Of a DNA stretch of 41,252 bases, positions 8,223-16,552 are shown piece by piece. Below the pieces are notes generated by a model, which saw only the letters and a program-made list of their open reading frames with translations, made no database searches and was not told the DNA's origin. The stretch's first letter is position 1. Each line of letters begins with the position of its first letter. A program made the position numbers and the translations under genes. Origin of the DNA: CALJFL01 sp039964455 (GTDB lineage: Bacteria > Pseudomonadota > Gammaproteobacteria > Pseudomonadales > Halieaceae); contig JBDVXK010000002.1 of the NCBI GenBank assembly GCA_039964455.1, positions 1-41,252 of the forward strand, in the 5' to 3' direction.

Positions 8223-8902
8223 AACCTCCCCACTGGCTCCTCGCCCTGACTGACGCTCCACGCGCATTGGTCGATGCCAGTTTGTTACAGATTGCCAGCC
8301 CCTTGTTACAGCGTCTGCCTGCCGGTAGCGGTCAAGCCGTTATGGTCATTCCGGGCTTCATGGGCGACGACCGCGGCAACATGCCATTGATTCGCTTCTT
8401 GCAAAAGTTGGGTTACAACGCTTCTGGCTGGGGCCAGGGCCGCAACCTCGGCCCAAGTCGATTCTCAGAGGAGAACCTTCGCACAGAGCTTTCCGCCCTT
8501 GCCGGATCCAGTGGCGGTCCTGTCACCTTGGTTGGGCACTCACTGGGCGGCATCTATGCGCGGGAAATTGCTCGCATGGAGCCAGAGAATATTCGCCAGG
8601 TGATTACGCTGGGCAGCCCATTTGGATCCGGGCGGGATACCGGGTCACACGCGTCGCGGATGTACAAGCGCCTCAATCCGTCCACTGACCCAAGGGATGA
8701 AGATGCGCTGCTCAACGTGCCGCCGCCAGTTCGCACCACCGCTATCTACACCAGGGCCGATGGTGTTGTTAACTGGCGCACGTCTGTGCAGGACGGCAAT
8801 CACGGACACGTTCACAATATCGAGGTGCTAGGCAGTCACATAGGACTAAACCTGAACGCTGCTGTTTGGTACTGGGTTGCGAAGAAACTCGCCGAGGCCT
8901 GA
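8219..8902 (+). CDS. Alpha/beta-hydrolase, lipase/esterase-like
   Basis: 227 aa; GTG start overlapping the stop of the wax ester synthase (GTGA), indicating translational coupling. The nucleophile elbow GHSLGG (S108 in GHS at 106-111) and an oxyanion-type VMVIPGFMGD (41-50) are clear. The likely Asp is in the RADGVVNW segment and the His in GSHIGLNLN near the C-terminus, as in PGAP1/LipA-like lipases. No signal peptide is evident, so a cytosolic ester hydrolase is expected. With the upstream acyltransferase it could set the ester/free alcohol balance of an imported lipid. Confidence 0.85.
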   Translation: MKPPHWLLALTDAPRALVDASLLQIASPLLQRLPAGSGQAVMVIPGFMGDDRGNMPLIRFLQKLGYNASGWGQGRNLGPSRFSEENLRTELSALAGSSGGPVTLVGHSLGGIYAREIARMEPENIRQVITLGSPFGSGRDTGSHASRMYKRLNPSTDPRDEDALLNVPPPVRTTAIYTRADGVVNWRTSVQDGNHGHVHNIEVLGSHIGLNLNAAVWYWVAKKLAEA

Positions 8903-8943
8903 CTAGCTCACCGGAAACATCAGTGAGCGACCAGCGGCATAGG

Positions 8944-9765
8944 CTAAATCTGCTCTACGTGGGCATGTTGATGATTAATACACGTCCCACCATCAACCGG
9001 AATCACCGCACCATGGGTGTAGGCCCCTGCCATTGAACTCAAGTAGATAGCAATGCCTGCCATCTCTTCGTCTTTTCCTATGCGGCCCAGCAAACTGTTC
9101 TGCTCAATTTCCTCGCGCGCATTTTCGAAAACATGATCAGTCATACGGCTGGGAAAGAAGCCCGGCGCGATCGCATTTACAGTGATATCTTTGGGCCCGA
9201 GTTGCACAGCAAGGTGCCGGGTAAGGTGATGGACGGCTGCTTTACTCGCCGTATAGGCATAGTTACCAAAGCCATGCACCGTCGGGATATGCAGGCCTTC
9301 CATGGAGCCCAGGTTAATCACCCTGGCGGGATCATCAGGGCTGGCAGACTTTTCCAGCAAAGGTGTCAGATCCCTTGTCAGGCAGAATACAGCGCTCACG
9401 TTAAGAGACATCACCTTGTCAAAGGCCTTTTGCGGATACTGCGCATAAGGCTCACCCCAGGCTGTGCCGGCATTGTTAACAAGGATATCCAGACGCCCGG
9501 CTTGTTCCGTCAGGCTGGTAACAAGCGAGGCGCGTGACGCCTCGTCAGCAACATCGGCCGGTAGCGCGATGCAATTGCCATATTGTGCAAGCTCAGCCGC
9601 CGCTTGTTCACAGGCTTCGGCTTTGCGGGCACTGATGTAGACGGTAGCCCCGGCCTGCAAAAGGCCCTGACTAATCATCAAGCCAATGCCCCGCGAGCCA
9701 CCGGTGACCAGTGCGACTTTCCCTTCCAGCGAAAACAGGCGATTGATGTCGAGGCTATTTGTCAT
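8944..9765 (-). CDS. Short-chain dehydrogenase/reductase (SDR)
   Basis: 273 aa, ATG with AAGGA upstream. A classical SDR with the NAD(P)-binding TGGSRGIG (21-28), NNAG (97-100) and catalytic S154, Y171 and K175 (YTASK). It ends in a short His-containing tail after the usual PVDGG motif. It oxidises a hydroxyl or reduces a carbonyl; the substrate is unknown. It is the last gene of a minus-strand run (transporter, decarboxylase-like, hydroxyacyl-CoA dehydrogenase, SDR), 23 bases after the dehydrogenase, so the four are probably one operon. It converges on the hydrolase gene with a 41-base gap that holds only a weak GCTCAC/GTGAGC hairpin. Confidence 0.92.
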   Translation of the reverse strand: MTNSLDINRLFSLEGKVALVTGGSRGIGLMISQGLLQAGATVYISARKAEACEQAAAELAQYGNCIALPADVADEASRASLVTSLTEQAGRLDILVNNAGTAWGEPYAQYPQKAFDKVMSLNVSAVFCLTRDLTPLLEKSASPDDPARVINLGSMEGLHIPTVHGFGNYAYTASKAAVHHLTRHLAVQLGPKDITVNAIAPGFFPSRMTDHVFENAREEIEQNSLLGRIGKDEEMAGIAIYLSSMAGAYTHGAVIPVDGGTCINHQHAHVEQI

Positions 9766-9788
9766 GGGACTTCCTTGGTCAGCGAGAA

Positions 9789-10973
9789 TCAGGTTTGCGA
9801 ATATACCGTGCGCAAGTACTCTCTCACAACGCGCGCATCGTTTTTATTTATTCGTCCTGCTCCCTCGTGCTCACTCAACATTCCCTCGAACGCTTTGTGA
9901 CCAATGGACTCTAGCGTTGCCAACGGCCCTGTCGCCAGGTGGGTTCCAACAGTCCAGGCCATGTCGACGTTCTTTGCCTCAGTGACACCCTTGGCAGCAA
10001 TCAAAACAGCAGACGATATCAGCGTTGTCAGCAACCCATTCTCGGCCAGCGGCAGCGACGCTTCTCGGGTCTGGAAATCCGAAGCCTGATAGGCTGGCTC
10101 TGGATACTGGTAGAAACCCGCCCCCGACTTGATTCCCAGTTGTCCCTCATCCATATAGGGCTTTAGCAAGGCCAGAACAGCGGGCTGTAATTGTTGCCGA
10201 TAGGCGTCGGGCTTTGATTGCTGCCAGCTGTCATGAATAACATTCAGGCCAAACAGGTCCATCATCCCAAAGGGGCCCATAGGCGCTGCCTGTCTGACCA
10301 TCCAGGCACGATCCACCTGTTCTATAGTAAGCCCATCCTTTATCACCAGGCGAAGCGCGGCGGCCAGCAAGGGCCCAAGCATGGCATTCAGCACATATCC
10401 CGGGTGTTCCTTATGCTGTACAAGAGGCACACAACCAAGGCTCTCTACATAGCGCACCAACCGACTGATCACCGAAGCGCTTGTGCGAGGCCCGCCAACA
10501 ATGTCAAACAAGGCTGAGCCAATATGCGAATGCAACGCCGCAAATTTATCGCCGCGTGAAACAACGTCCTCCAGATCCGACACCAGCAGCGCTGAGGAAT
10601 TACTGGTTAAAAGCGTACGCTCAGGGCAGGCTTCATCAAGGCGCGCATGAATTTCCCGCTTTATGTCGATCTGTTCAAATATGGACTCACTGACCAGGTC
10701 GGCATCGGCCACTGCTCTGGCAAGGTCCGGCTCAACAGTAATACGGGGTTTAGCGGCAGCCAGCTCCTGCTCTGAGCAATAGCCACCCCCCACCAGTAAT
10801 GGCCCCCACTCCCCGTGCCTTTCAGTAACCTGCTGCAACACTTCTTCGCTTTGGTCGAACAGGACTACCTGGTAGCCCGAGATCGCGGCAACAAGCGAGT
10901 TGTAACAACCCATGGTGCCTGCGCCGACAAAGCAGACCTTGTGTATCTCGTCTATAGGCATGCGGGCAGCCAT
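9789..10973 (-). CDS. 3-hydroxyacyl-CoA dehydrogenase family protein
   Basis: 394 aa. The N-terminal Rossmann domain has CFVGAGTMG (14-22); SNSS (residues 124-127), the serine-rich catalytic segment, and the C-terminal helical domain with PGYVLNAMLGPLLAAALRL, GPFGMMDLFGL and KSGAGFYQYP are all as in 3-hydroxybutyryl-CoA/L-carnitine dehydrogenase relatives. The segment LHSHIGSALFDIVGG takes the place of the usual HFFNPVxxMxLVE, so the substrate pocket differs from FadB-type enzymes. The ATG overlaps the stop of the upstream gene by one base (TAATG), which gives coupling. It probably oxidises a 3-hydroxyacyl intermediate with NAD+ in a pathway shared with the neighbouring decarboxylase-like gene. 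Confidence 0.88.
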   Translation of the reverse strand: MAARMPIDEIHKVCFVGAGTMGCYNSLVAAISGYQVVLFDQSEEVLQQVTERHGEWGPLLVGGGYCSEQELAAAKPRITVEPDLARAVADADLVSESIFEQIDIKREIHARLDEACPERTLLTSNSSALLVSDLEDVVSRGDKFAALHSHIGSALFDIVGGPRTSASVISRLVRYVESLGCVPLVQHKEHPGYVLNAMLGPLLAAALRLVIKDGLTIEQVDRAWMVRQAAPMGPFGMMDLFGLNVIHDSWQQSKPDAYRQQLQPAVLALLKPYMDEGQLGIKSGAGFYQYPEPAYQASDFQTREASLPLAENGLLTTLISSAVLIAAKGVTEAKNVDMAWTVGTHLATGPLATLESIGHKAFEGMLSEHEGAGRINKNDARVVREYLRTVYSQT

Positions 10974-11782
10974 TACTTGATCAGCCGCGGCAAACGTTCT
11001 GGCAAAATTAAATTGGTGCTGCCCTTAGCGACGATAGCCGGCAAATATTCAAGCACCGGCAAATCGGCAATGGCATTTATGATGTGGTGTTGCGTGGGGT
11101 TCTGCTCCCAGGTCATGTGCTCCCAGCTCAAGCTGCCATGCCCAACGAATGCCTCGGTAATATCGGTTTGGGACGGATAGGTCACGAACTCGTTCAAGCT
11201 CTGCCCAAAGCCGAGCAAGCCTGGCATAAAGCGCCACCCCATGGGATTGTCCTTGCCTGCTTTCTCGGCAGCGTTATCCACTATTTCCTGCTCTGTTGGA
11301 GCGCGCAAGTCGTCGATCTGCATATCAAGAAACCGGCTCCCAAAGTGGCTGGCCGCCGTCTCCCAGCGCCCATCAAACACGGTGTGTTCCGGAATGTCGG
11401 CGTAGACTTTGGGAATACCCTGCAATTCCCTGCCGGTCAAAATTGGATCGGCCAGGTTTTCCCAGATAACCAGCGTGTAGTCTCCTTCCAATGTTTCTTC
11501 CTCGCCACGGAATACCGCCGCCGCATTGACGGCAATCAGGTTGTAGCCATGCCCCGCAAGCCAGTCGACCTGACGATTACAAGCGTAGGTCACCGTCACA
11601 ATGGCATCCTCTGCGACTTCAAACGGTGCGGGCAGATAGGCGGCAAGTTTCTTCCTGTCTGTACGAAACGCTATGACCATAGAGGTAATATCGCGATACC
11701 ACATGGTGGCATTTGCGGGGCGCTGGGCAGCGCCAAAATGGGCCGGCATCATGTGGCTGCTATGGGGGTCGAGTTCAAACAC
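10973..11782 (-). CDS. Acetoacetate decarboxylase superfamily protein
   Basis: 269 aa; GTG start with CAGGAG seven bases before. The family signature GRELQGIPKVYADI lies at 117-130. In acetoacetate decarboxylase two adjacent lysines occur here, one forming the Schiff base and the next lowering its pKa. This protein keeps the first (K125) but has V126 in place of the second. Superfamily members without the pair often do aldolase- or dehydratase-type chemistry rather than simple decarboxylation, so the exact reaction is open. It lies between the transporter and the 3-hydroxyacyl-CoA dehydrogenase, supporting a role in breaking down a beta-keto intermediate. Confidence 0.85.
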   Translation of the reverse strand: MFELDPHSSHMMPAHFGAAQRPANATMWYRDITSMVIAFRTDRKKLAAYLPAPFEVAEDAIVTVTYACNRQVDWLAGHGYNLIAVNAAAVFRGEEETLEGDYTLVIWENLADPILTGRELQGIPKVYADIPEHTVFDGRWETAASHFGSRFLDMQIDDLRAPTEQEIVDNAAEKAGKDNPMGWRFMPGLLGFGQSLNEFVTYPSQTDITEAFVGHGSLSWEHMTWEQNPTQHHIINAIADLPVLEYLPAIVAKGSTNLILPERLPRLIK

Positions 11783-11815
11783 GGTTTACTCCTGATTTTT
11801 AGCCAATAATTAGCG

Positions 11816-13309
11816 CTAATTGCTAGAGGTTTGGGCTAGAGGCCTGGCAGCTATTTGCGCCATGATTTCCCGGTGGCGCTGCTGATTTAACGGATATCTA
11901 TTTGAAATGAGGCAGGTACACATAAACAACACAAACAGAACAGGCCCAGAGAGAATAGCCAGGCTGATCACCGCCATCTCTGGCACCGCATCCGGCGTAG
12001 CCGATTGCGGAAAGCGAATGATGTCCAACCCAATGCCAGCGAAGAAACTTCCAAGGCCATAGCTGGCCTTCGTCGCAAATGAGCGGGCCGCGAAGAACAA
12101 GCCCTCTTCGCGTAACCCGGTATTGGCTTCATGTTCGTCGATGATGTCTGACAGCATCGAATCAAGCAGAATGACGTATGCAATAAAAAATATCTGCGAC
12201 ACGCCATTTACAGCGAAAACAAGACCAAATTTAAGACCAAAGGGCATCACATCCAGCAGGCCGCCGAAGTATAAAACCTGCGGACTGAACGCGAAGATGC
12301 AGGCTATCACCACACAAATAGCCAGCGCCCTTTTCTTGTCGAAGCGTCGAGATAGCCATTGAGCAACCGGAGAGGCGAATAGAATTCCGACGATCATAGC
12401 GGCAGAAAGACCTGCCAGATGTTCAGGACCGAAACCATAGACGAACGTGGCCACATAGATCAGCAAGGTATTTATGACGCCTGCCAATGTGGTGAAGCTC
12501 AGCACAGCGAGAAAGAGTACCCGGAAGGACTGTTGCTTCAGGGTTTTAAAGACATCAATGAAAGCGAATAAAGGATTGCCTTCACCCTGGTTTTCCGCGG
12601 GCTTGCGAAGACCATCTATCGACTTGCGGGTGCCAAACACCGCTATCAGCATTGCCAGCGTACCCAAAACCCCACAAAAAACACCGAAGCCCGGGTAGCT
12701 TGCAGCGTTCAGCATGCCGTTGGGAAACGTCTCTGTGGCCGGGAAGAAATAACCGAATCCGATGACGCTGGTGGCCAATATTCCGACGTAGGTAAAAAAC
12801 ACTCTGTAACCGATCAGCGAAGTGCGCTCGTGATAATCGGTGACCAACTCAGCACCCAATGACAGGTGGGGAACGAAAAACAGGGTTAACATCAGGCGTA
12901 CCGAGATTGCCCCGCCCAGCATCCACGCAAATAAGCCGAGGTCACCAAGGTTCTGAGGTGGACTGAACAATGCTGCCATCGCAATCCCGAACGGCAACGC
13001 GCCCAAAAGCATAAACGGATGCCGGCGACCCCAGCGAGACTTTAATCGGTCAGAGGCTTGTCCGACCATAGGGTCGGTAACTGCATCGACAACCAATGCC
13101 AGTAGCGCGGCCAAACCTGCCAAGCTTCCTGACAGGCCCAGCACCTGGTTGTAGTAAAAGAAAAGAAACGTACTGAAAGCCGACTGCTTAATGCCGTCGG
13201 AAAGTTGGCCCACACCATAGCAGAGGCGCGTGGCAAGGCTAAGTGCCCCCTGCGATGCGGATACAGGCACCTGCGACGATGTCTCGTTGGTTGCTGGCAC
13301 GAAGGCCAC
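11816..13309 (-). CDS. MFS transporter, GPH (glycoside-pentoside-hexuronide):cation symporter family
   Basis: Up to 497 aa with about 12 membrane helices. The N-terminal RLCYGVGQLSDGIKQSAFSTFLFFYYN and the loop DPMVGQASDRLKSRWGRRHPFM are the hallmarks of the GPH/MelB branch of the major facilitator superfamily. It imports a solute with a cation across the inner membrane. The first GTG (13307-13309) has a ribosome binding site overlapping it; the GTG at 13298-13300 (residue 4) has GAGG eight bases upstream and is the better start. Many GPH members next to TonB receptors and catabolic genes in marine bacteria do not carry sugars, so the substrate is left open. It heads the minus-strand operon and is preceded by the palindrome at 13363-13380. 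Confidence 0.9.
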   Translation of the reverse strand: MAFVPATNETSSQVPVSASQGALSLATRLCYGVGQLSDGIKQSAFSTFLFFYYNQVLGLSGSLAGLAALLALVVDAVTDPMVGQASDRLKSRWGRRHPFMLLGALPFGIAMAALFSPPQNLGDLGLFAWMLGGAISVRLMLTLFFVPHLSLGAELVTDYHERTSLIGYRVFFTYVGILATSVIGFGYFFPATETFPNGMLNAASYPGFGVFCGVLGTLAMLIAVFGTRKSIDGLRKPAENQGEGNPLFAFIDVFKTLKQQSFRVLFLAVLSFTTLAGVINTLLIYVATFVYGFGPEHLAGLSAAMIVGILFASPVAQWLSRRFDKKRALAICVVIACIFAFSPQVLYFGGLLDVMPFGLKFGLVFAVNGVSQIFFIAYVILLDSMLSDIIDEHEANTGLREEGLFFAARSFATKASYGLGSFFAGIGLDIIRFPQSATPDAVPEMAVISLAILSGPVLFVLFMCTCLISNRYPLNQQRHREIMAQIAARPLAQTSSN

Positions 13310-13362
13310 CTCAGCTTGCTAAAAATCTGCGAGGTAGACTATCAAGTATGTAGCATGCAGGC

Positions 13363-13380
13363 CTGTCACACAGGTGACAG
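13363..13380. promoter_or_regulatory. Palindromic operator upstream of the MFS operon, second copy
   Basis: CTGTCAC-ACAG-GTGACAG has exactly the half-sites found at 4345-4362. It lies 53 bases upstream of the first possible transporter start and 41 bases after the end of the Crp-like gene. Outer arms GCAGG (13357-13361) and CCTGC (13381-13385) extend the symmetry. A weak -10 (TAGTCT, minus strand, 13341-13336) lies at the same distance from the centre as TATATT does in the first copy. No T run follows, so a terminator is less likely. Confidence 0.75.
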
Positions 13381-13421
13381 CCTGCAGGATATGCCAGCGA
13401 TGCAAGTCGGGAGCGACGGAC

Positions 13422-14120
13422 TTATTCGTCTATCTGCATCTCGGCTTCCAGCATGGATCGGTCGGTAATAAGCAGGTGGTCATCACGCGTCTCCACGAAA
13501 CCGCGTGCTCGCCACTCAGAGAAAATGGCATTCACGCGTTGACGCGAGCCTAAAGCAAGCCGGGCAAACTCATTCTGGCTAACTTTTATGTCGATCAGAA
13601 TACCGTCATCCGTTTCCACGCCATGCTCTTCGATAAATTGGACTAACCGCCCAGCTACTCGCACGCGCAATGGCGAAAACAAGATGCCCGCTATCAGCGT
13701 GTAAAGTCCGCGCATATTCTGGAACGATTGGGTGAACAGTGCGCGGTAAACAATAGGATGCTCTTCGATGATCTCTCGTACAATGGCACGAGGAAGCACC
13801 AGCACCTCCGACGCTGCCAAAACCTGGGCATCTATCACCCGCGGCTCGTCGTCAATCAGGCAGGGTTCGCCAAACCACTCTCCATCTTCGCGATCGACAA
13901 TGGCAAACTCCTCACCTTTGAACCCCGAAATGGACACCCGCACTCGCCCCTTGAGAATACAGTAGAGTTCTGTGGTTTTTTCTCCCTGGCTATAGATATA
14001 GCTACTCACAGGCATATGCCGAACGACTGCCGCTGAGGCGAGCCGATCAATCGCGTCGTCGGGTATTTCACAGAACCATTGGGAACTGGCTATGGCCTCA
14101 CGCAGGCGGGGATCAGTCAC
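13422..14120 (-). CDS. Crp/Fnr family transcriptional regulator
   Basis: 232 aa; GTG start. An N-terminal cyclic-nucleotide-binding-type beta-roll (about 15-130) includes YIYSQGEKTTELYCILKGRVRVS and DGEWFGEPCLID; a dimerisation helix and a winged helix-turn-helix follow (about 175-215, SQNEFARLALGSRQRVNAIFSEW). The recognition helix reads GSRQRVNAIF where Crp has CSRETVGRIL: the Arg is kept but the Glu and the second Arg are replaced, so a site other than TGTGA-N6-TCACA is expected. No Cys cluster for iron-sulfur binding is seen. The effector is unknown. Just downstream lies the palindrome at 13363-13380, also found before the TonB receptor, so it probably controls both converging operons. 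Confidence 0.9.
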   Translation of the reverse strand: MTDPRLREAIASSQWFCEIPDDAIDRLASAAVVRHMPVSSYIYSQGEKTTELYCILKGRVRVSISGFKGEEFAIVDREDGEWFGEPCLIDDEPRVIDAQVLAASEVLVLPRAIVREIIEEHPIVYRALFTQSFQNMRGLYTLIAGILFSPLRVRVAGRLVQFIEEHGVETDDGILIDIKVSQNEFARLALGSRQRVNAIFSEWRARGFVETRDDHLLITDRSMLEAEMQIDE

Positions 14121-14215
14121 GATTACATAGGTATCCTGAGCGTTTAAGGCTTACCGTAGTCAGCTTTCCAGCATGATGCAAGCATCCGGCACAAGTGCTG
14201 GTGAGCGGGAAGTGG

Positions 14216-14965
14216 CTAAGCGTATTCCGCTGTGAGGTAATCAAGAATTTCACCGGACTCGAACAAACCATGATCGGAATTAGGGTCGTAAAGATAGGGG
14301 ATGGAAACCCTGCCCTCCTGCATCTGCAGATCCTTGCGATTGGGCAGTTCGCTCTCGTGCTCAATGTTTAACGCGTCTCGCACCGGCGGCAATAGCCAGT
14401 CGTTCAACTCGCTACGACCACAGCTACGCAGCACATAGGGAATCTCCAACTCACAGAGCTTTTCCCGCACCGGTCGGGCATAGGGGCTGCCTTCAAAACT
14501 ATAGAGCTCAAGCATATATTGGGGTTCACGTCCGGGGCTGGCTTGCATACCGCGGGTAACGCGGGCCGCACTCGCTAACATGGATCCGAATGTCTGCAGC
14601 CCGCCAGCGCGCCACTTCAGCGGCAGAGGCCGCTGGCCATAGGTCTCAAATAAATAGGCAACTATGTCCATGGATTCATACATTTCGACACCGGTGTTCG
14701 GGTCTATCAGGTAAGGAAACTGTGCTTTTCCACCCCGCTCTTCTACCTCTGGACGAAACCGTTGCCCACCCTTTGGGCAGGGATAGATTTCCGCATCGAG
14801 GTTCAACTCGGTAAGCGCCTCACGCACCAGACGGCAGTAGGGGCAATTCTCTATATCGTACAGTTGCAGCATCGTAGCAGGCGTCGCCGCTGCAGGCGTG
14901 CTGCTGATACCCGTGGTGCCACGTACAAACGTCGACAGCAATGAAGTCGCAATATTTCCAGCCAT
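14216..14965 (-). CDS. Tandem thioredoxin-fold protein (two GST N-terminal-like domains)
   Basis: 249 aa. After a short Ala/Thr-rich start (1-31) there are two copies of a glutaredoxin/GST-N fold. The first (about 32-112) has CPYC (41-44) followed by PYLIDPNTGVEMYES. The second (about 147-245) has SPYA in place of the CxxC and PYLYDPNSDHGLFES. Both keep the cis-Pro and the ES glutathione-binding motif. The first copy may be redox-active and the second only glutathione-binding. No GST C-terminal helical domain is present. It is nine bases downstream of gltX and probably co-transcribed with it. Confidence 0.85.
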   Translation of the reverse strand: MAGNIATSLLSTFVRGTTGISSTPAAATPATMLQLYDIENCPYCRLVREALTELNLDAEIYPCPKGGQRFRPEVEERGGKAQFPYLIDPNTGVEMYESMDIVAYLFETYGQRPLPLKWRAGGLQTFGSMLASAARVTRGMQASPGREPQYMLELYSFEGSPYARPVREKLCELEIPYVLRSCGRSELNDWLLPPVRDALNIEHESELPNRKDLQMQEGRVSIPYLYDPNSDHGLFESGEILDYLTAEYA

Positions 14966-14974
14966 GTGTAATTC

Positions 14975-16468
14975 CTATTGGTCACCAGCCAATTGCTGGT
15001 ACTCTTTTTCCAGACGCTTCAGCGCTTTTTTGGACACGCCTCCAAGCACTTCGATTGCATGCCGCAGGCGCGCCCGACTCATATCAGGACCCAACATTTC
15101 CATGGAATCCACCACCGAGAACGAGGCGCTGGAGCCGGCGATCGCAACAAATAACGGCGCCAAAAAGTCTTTTACCTTGATGCCAGAAGCATCGGCTACC
15201 GCCTTTAGCTCATCCCATATCGCGTCGCGCTGCCACTGCTGTAGTGCTTCCATACGCCACAGCGCAAACTGCATGCCCTTTACGATATCTTCGCGCTCGC
15301 CCTTGATACCGGCGAAACTTTCCTCGGTAAGAGGTAAGGTGCCCGACACCAGAAAACTGGCCAGGGGCGCGAAATCGCTCAGTGTTTCCATACGCTTTTG
15401 AGCGTGCGGTAACACCTTCATCAGCTTGTCTTCGTTGAAGGCCCACTGCACCAGGCGCTGTGCAAGTTGTTGCTCGCTGAGATCCTCGCGAATCCAGAGG
15501 CCGTTCAGCCAGCTCAGTTTCTCCACATCAAAGATAGGTCCACCAAGTGATACGCGCTGAATATCAAAATGGTCTTGCATAGTTTGCAGCGAAAACTTTT
15601 CGCTCTCGTCTGGCATCGACCAACCCATGCGTCCCAGGTAATTGAGCAGCGCCTCTGGCAGATACCCCATACGTTGGTAGTAAAGAATACTGGTAGGGTT
15701 TTTACGCTTACTGAGCTTGGATTTGTCGGGATTGCGCAGCAGCGGCAGGTGACACAGCACCGGCATATCCCAGCCAAAGTATTCGTAAAGCAGCTTGTGC
15801 TTGGGCGCAGAGTTAATCCACTCCTCACCCCGCAGAACGTGGGTAATCCCCATCAGGTGGTCATCCACCACATTGGCCAAGTGGTAGGTAGGCATACCGT
15901 CGGATTTCAGCAGTATCTGGGCATCGACCATGCTCCAGTCCAGCTCTATGGTGCCGCGAAGCAAGTCATCCACGACACAGGCACCGTCTTCATTCGGCAC
16001 CATCATCCGAATCACATAGGCGTCACCGGCCGCACTGCGCCTCGCGACTTCATCTTCGGGCAACATAAGGTCTGCGGGCTTGAGCGCGGTGCTATTGCCA
16101 GCGGCCCTGCGCGCCTCACGCAGTTCAGTGAGTTCTTCCGGCGTGCGGTAACAAACAAATGCTTTGCCTGCATCCACCAGCTGCTGCGCATACTCGCCGT
16201 AAAGCTCCATGCGTTCGCTCTGGCGATAAGGCCCATGAGCACCGCCTATATCGGGGCCCTCGTCCCAGTCCAGGCCCAGCCACCGAAGCGAATCCAGTAT
16301 CGCCTGCTCTGATTCGGGGGTACTGCGCTGCTGGTCTGTATCTTCAATTCTAAGCAGGAACTGGCCACCATGGGCCCGTGCGAAGCACAGGTTAAACAGG
16401 GCAATATAGGCTGTGCCTACGTGGGGGTCCCCGGTGGGAGACGGAGCTACGCGCGTACGAACGGTCAT
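14975..16468 (-). CDS. gltX: Glutamate--tRNA ligase
   Basis: 497 aa, full length. Class I synthetase motifs are present: PSPTGDPHVGTA (9-20), carrying the HIGH-type signature as HVGT, and KLSKR (251-255), the KMSKS equivalent. The C-terminal helical anticodon-binding domain is intact. It charges tRNA-Glu with glutamate in the cytosol. It is followed after nine bases by the tandem GST-fold gene. Confidence 0.97.
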   Translation of the reverse strand: MTVRTRVAPSPTGDPHVGTAYIALFNLCFARAHGGQFLLRIEDTDQQRSTPESEQAILDSLRWLGLDWDEGPDIGGAHGPYRQSERMELYGEYAQQLVDAGKAFVCYRTPEELTELREARRAAGNSTALKPADLMLPEDEVARRSAAGDAYVIRMMVPNEDGACVVDDLLRGTIELDWSMVDAQILLKSDGMPTYHLANVVDDHLMGITHVLRGEEWINSAPKHKLLYEYFGWDMPVLCHLPLLRNPDKSKLSKRKNPTSILYYQRMGYLPEALLNYLGRMGWSMPDESEKFSLQTMQDHFDIQRVSLGGPIFDVEKLSWLNGLWIREDLSEQQLAQRLVQWAFNEDKLMKVLPHAQKRMETLSDFAPLASFLVSGTLPLTEESFAGIKGEREDIVKGMQFALWRMEALQQWQRDAIWDELKAVADASGIKVKDFLAPLFVAIAGSSASFSVVDSMEMLGPDMSRARLRHAIEVLGGVSKKALKRLEKEYQQLAGDQ

Positions 16469-16552
16469 GGTTATCCAGGGTAAGAAATTGGAGACCGGCG
16501 ATTATACGAGTTGGGGAAGGTAAATCCTACCGCTGCCACGTGGCCAAAGTAC

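Noticed and set aside
8903..8943. Bidirectional terminator between the converging operons
   Set aside because: Only a six-pair GCTCAC/GTGAGC stem with an 11-base loop and no T run on either strand.
11808..11821. Perfect 14-base palindrome AATTAGC-GCTAATT over the MFS stop codon
   Set aside because: A palindrome of this length is expected by chance a few times in 41 kb, and there is no repeat copy or T run to support an operator or terminator.
13357..13385. Extended hairpin after the Crp-like gene as its transcription terminator
   Set aside because: No T run follows on the minus strand, and its core half-sites recur before the TonB receptor where no terminator is needed; an operator is the better reading, though a double role is possible.
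15569..16312. 247-residue open frame antisense to gltX
   Set aside because: Shadow of the conserved gltX coding sequence; no start signal or domain.
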